A DNA stretch of 64,000 nucleotides from NCBI GenBank assembly GCA_030549495.1, contig JAUIRK010000894.1:558001-622000 (forward strand). The letters run 5' to 3'. Both the position numbers and the translations under genes were made by a program. Origin of the DNA: Nectonema munidae (Eukaryota > Nematomorpha > Nectonematoida > Nectonematidae). Of the stretch, positions 61,741 through 64,000 are shown piece by piece (the stretch's first letter is position 1; every line of letters starts with the position of its first letter). The notes under the pieces are model-generated. The model saw only the letters and a list, made by a program, of their open reading frames with translations, was not told the origin of the DNA and did no database searches.

Positions 61741-64000
61741 TTATTGAAGTTATTTTAAGTTTATTTGTTAAATTTTTGTCAATCTTCACTTCCTTTACGA
61801 CAAAAATCGATGACTTTTTATGCAGTCATAATTTCGTTCTTTTTCAAGAAATAAAGGCAACTTGAAGTAAGAACGCTGCGGAGGCAAGAGAGAAATTTGG
61901 AAGAAAAAGTTCTGGTAAAAACTTTCAGTTTAATAAACTTTTTTAATTTATTGTTTACATCTTTTTATGGCATCTTACATAATACATTATTATATACTCA
62001 CTTCTTGAAAAGAACTGAAGAACGTAAGTATCAAAAGTTTTTTTAATTTACCTATACCATATATATATCATATATGCATAAGATATATTTAGAACCAAAT
62101 TTAAACCAAAGCTAATTCAAATTATTATAAAAAATTCTATATTTATTTATACAATATAAAATAATAATCTATTTGTAATAATAATAAAATAAATTAAAAT
62201 TGAATTATTTTAAAAAATGAATAAAATTTGTAATATGATAAAATGTATAATTCATAATTTTCCATATTTAATAAATAAATAGATAAATGTTTCAAGAAAG
62301 GAAAAGATTATTGCCATTTTGAGTTAAAATTGACCGTGCTTTTTTTTCCTAATCAAGGAATCGAATTATGGTAAGGTATTTAACTCTGAATTTAAAGAGA
62401 AAACTTGAAAAAAAGCAGAATTTTGTTGAGACTATTTAAAGGATTCAAATTACTGAATTCAGAATTAATAAGTATTGGTTTTTTTTATATATGCCGTACA
62501 TGGAAATTTTCACTTCAAATATGATTGGTTAGATAATTAGTTATGAAAATCTTTAACCAATGAAATAATCAACTGATCTATTACTTATTCTTAACTCACT
62601 GCTAGTGATTGTTGTAGTGATGAAAAATTAACATAACATTTAAAAAAATACTATTCGGATAAATAAAGTGTCAAAATTTTCAATAAAAAACAATGATTTT
62701 GCATTCAAATTTTACTTAGGGAATTTTACCAAGAACGTCAAATGCTTAAGGGATCCTATTTATCTTTTTATCTTTCTTTATTCAGAGGTGGCGAGAGAAA
62801 GAAAACCTAGAAGAAAAAAATTTTTTTGTAGTGATAAAGGAGGATTAGGATGAATTAAGTCTGTAATAAGGAGGCCGACATCTTGAATCTAAGCATTCAG
62901 ATAGTATAAAGAAACCAAATAACACTTTCAATATATCATACAAATGTTAGCCAAATTTATTTGATATCTTTATACCTTGCGCTTAGCTTGCCACACACCT
63001 ATGTCTTAAATCCAAGATATATAAGCTATATATTTATATATTTAATTAAAGAAATTGGATTTATGGAAGTAACACAAAAGAGACATTATTCAGTATTGCC
63101 TTATACAATAATTACAAAGTGTTTATTTACGCTTGACCTTAGGAGAAGACGATAGATAGGCTCTTTCTTTGTCATAAAGGAAATCTTGTAAAGGAAATAG
63201 TGTAACTAAGTTTAACACATTATATTGTGTATACTACTACGTGTTTGATTCTTCTCAACAAAAATAGCTTAAAGTGATAAAGGACACTTCACTTGCCTAT
63301 CCTCGCATATTTAATTCGATCCAAGTGAGGTAAAATTACTTTTTCTGCGAGGCACAAGAAAGGAGGAATAATGATTGCACACAAGTGTGCGTGTTTAGCA
63401 TTGTGTTGGCGTGTTGAAGAGTTGTCTAGTAGACGCGCAACTCATCACAGCATCCTGCACTTTTTCTTTGTCGCGCACACCTATCATCTCTATCTACCTT
63501 TCCTATACGACGCATAACATCCTTTCAAGTTTGACCAATTTCCACACGGCATACATCCATCTCCTTTATTCCTATATAAAGTACTTCTTTATAGCAGTCT
63601 TTTTGCGTGTAATTAATTGTCGCAAAACGTGTGTCTATTTTTGTTTCCCCATCACTACGATATGAGTTTTATGCATTTTTGGCAAATCAATTATTATTAT
63701 TACCACCATGACTTATTATCGCGCTTTCACAAATTACGCGCACATAATCCACGAGAATATGGAATACATCAAGAAGTGTTTTGTGTAGCAGGTAATGTGA
63801 GTGACACTTAATCGTTCAATTAATTCGCTTTGTGTCATGTCACTTCTTGCCTCCATTTTTCTGCGGCTTTGTCACTCAAGCACACTTCTTGTCTACAAAC
63901 CGCCGCTTCTGTATTCTTTTCTGGAGTGCATTGTGTGTGGTTGTGATGTAATGCGGAGAAATCTCTTTGGCGTCGCCATAAGAACCGACTAGCAATCATA
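61741..64000. other. Gene-free terminal stretch
   Basis: No gene recognised. The last ~700 bp (63290-64000) is less AT-rich and non-repetitive. Its frames are short and conflicting and show no family motif, so coding use cannot be supported. Confidence 0.35.

Noticed and set aside
63290-64000. Overlapping + frames near the window end as a gene
   Set aside because: Short competing frames with no shared phase, motif or start context.

Overview
This window is AT-rich animal DNA, not microbial. It has spliced genes with canonical GT/AG junctions and kilobase introns, no operons, many dispersed repeats, and DNA transposons of several superfamilies (pogo/Tigger, piggyBac, hAT-like, Helitron). The protein families, dense microsatellites and tRNA-derived SINEs fit an arthropod, possibly a copepod such as a sea louse. 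The species is an inference and nothing in the window proves it.

Three host genes can be supported. (1) Positions 531-14749 on + carry the last five exons of a PP1 catalytic-subunit gene of the PP1-beta/flapwing type. Its 5' exons lie outside the window. An alternative terminal exon is probable at 15553-15606. Its introns hold a Tigger element, a piggyBac relic, several MITEs, SINE copies and a duplicated intronic block. (2) Positions 22367-22687 on - hold a single-exon gene for an LSm10-like Sm protein (U7 snRNP, histone mRNA 3' processing). (3) Positions 46790-37978 on - hold a complete three-exon BarH-like homeobox gene. An N-terminal exon with an eh1/FIL repressor motif is separated from the homeodomain exon by 7.4 kb. 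The two splice phases close exactly to give a 214-residue protein.

Layout: 1-15.6 kb, PP1 and its intronic elements; 15.7-16.5 kb, a 5'-truncated LINE; 17.5-18.2 kb, a hAT-like relic with a perfect hairpin; 19.0-20.55 kb and 27.9-29.8 kb, two tandem arrays of non-autonomous Helitrons in opposite orientation around LSm10; 23-26 kb, a hAT-type MITE and tRNA-like SINEs; 32-36.4 kb, several short inverted-repeat elements; 38-46.8 kb, BarH; 46.8-64 kb, a gene-poor stretch with a perfect foldback element, piggyBac fragments and more motif-array elements. Parts of it are less AT-rich and non-repetitive and could be regulatory DNA for the homeobox gene.

The most unusual signal is a set of 0.2-0.8 kb elements whose inverted termini are built from short motifs repeated head to tail, different in each element (32.4, 35.6, 36.2, 41.5, 44.6, 55.4, 59.4 and 61 kb). 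They resemble Foldback-type transposons. A related but perfectly palindromic 183-bp element at 50768-50950 is flanked by 8-bp direct repeats and looks very young. All calls come from reading the sequence; no database search was run.
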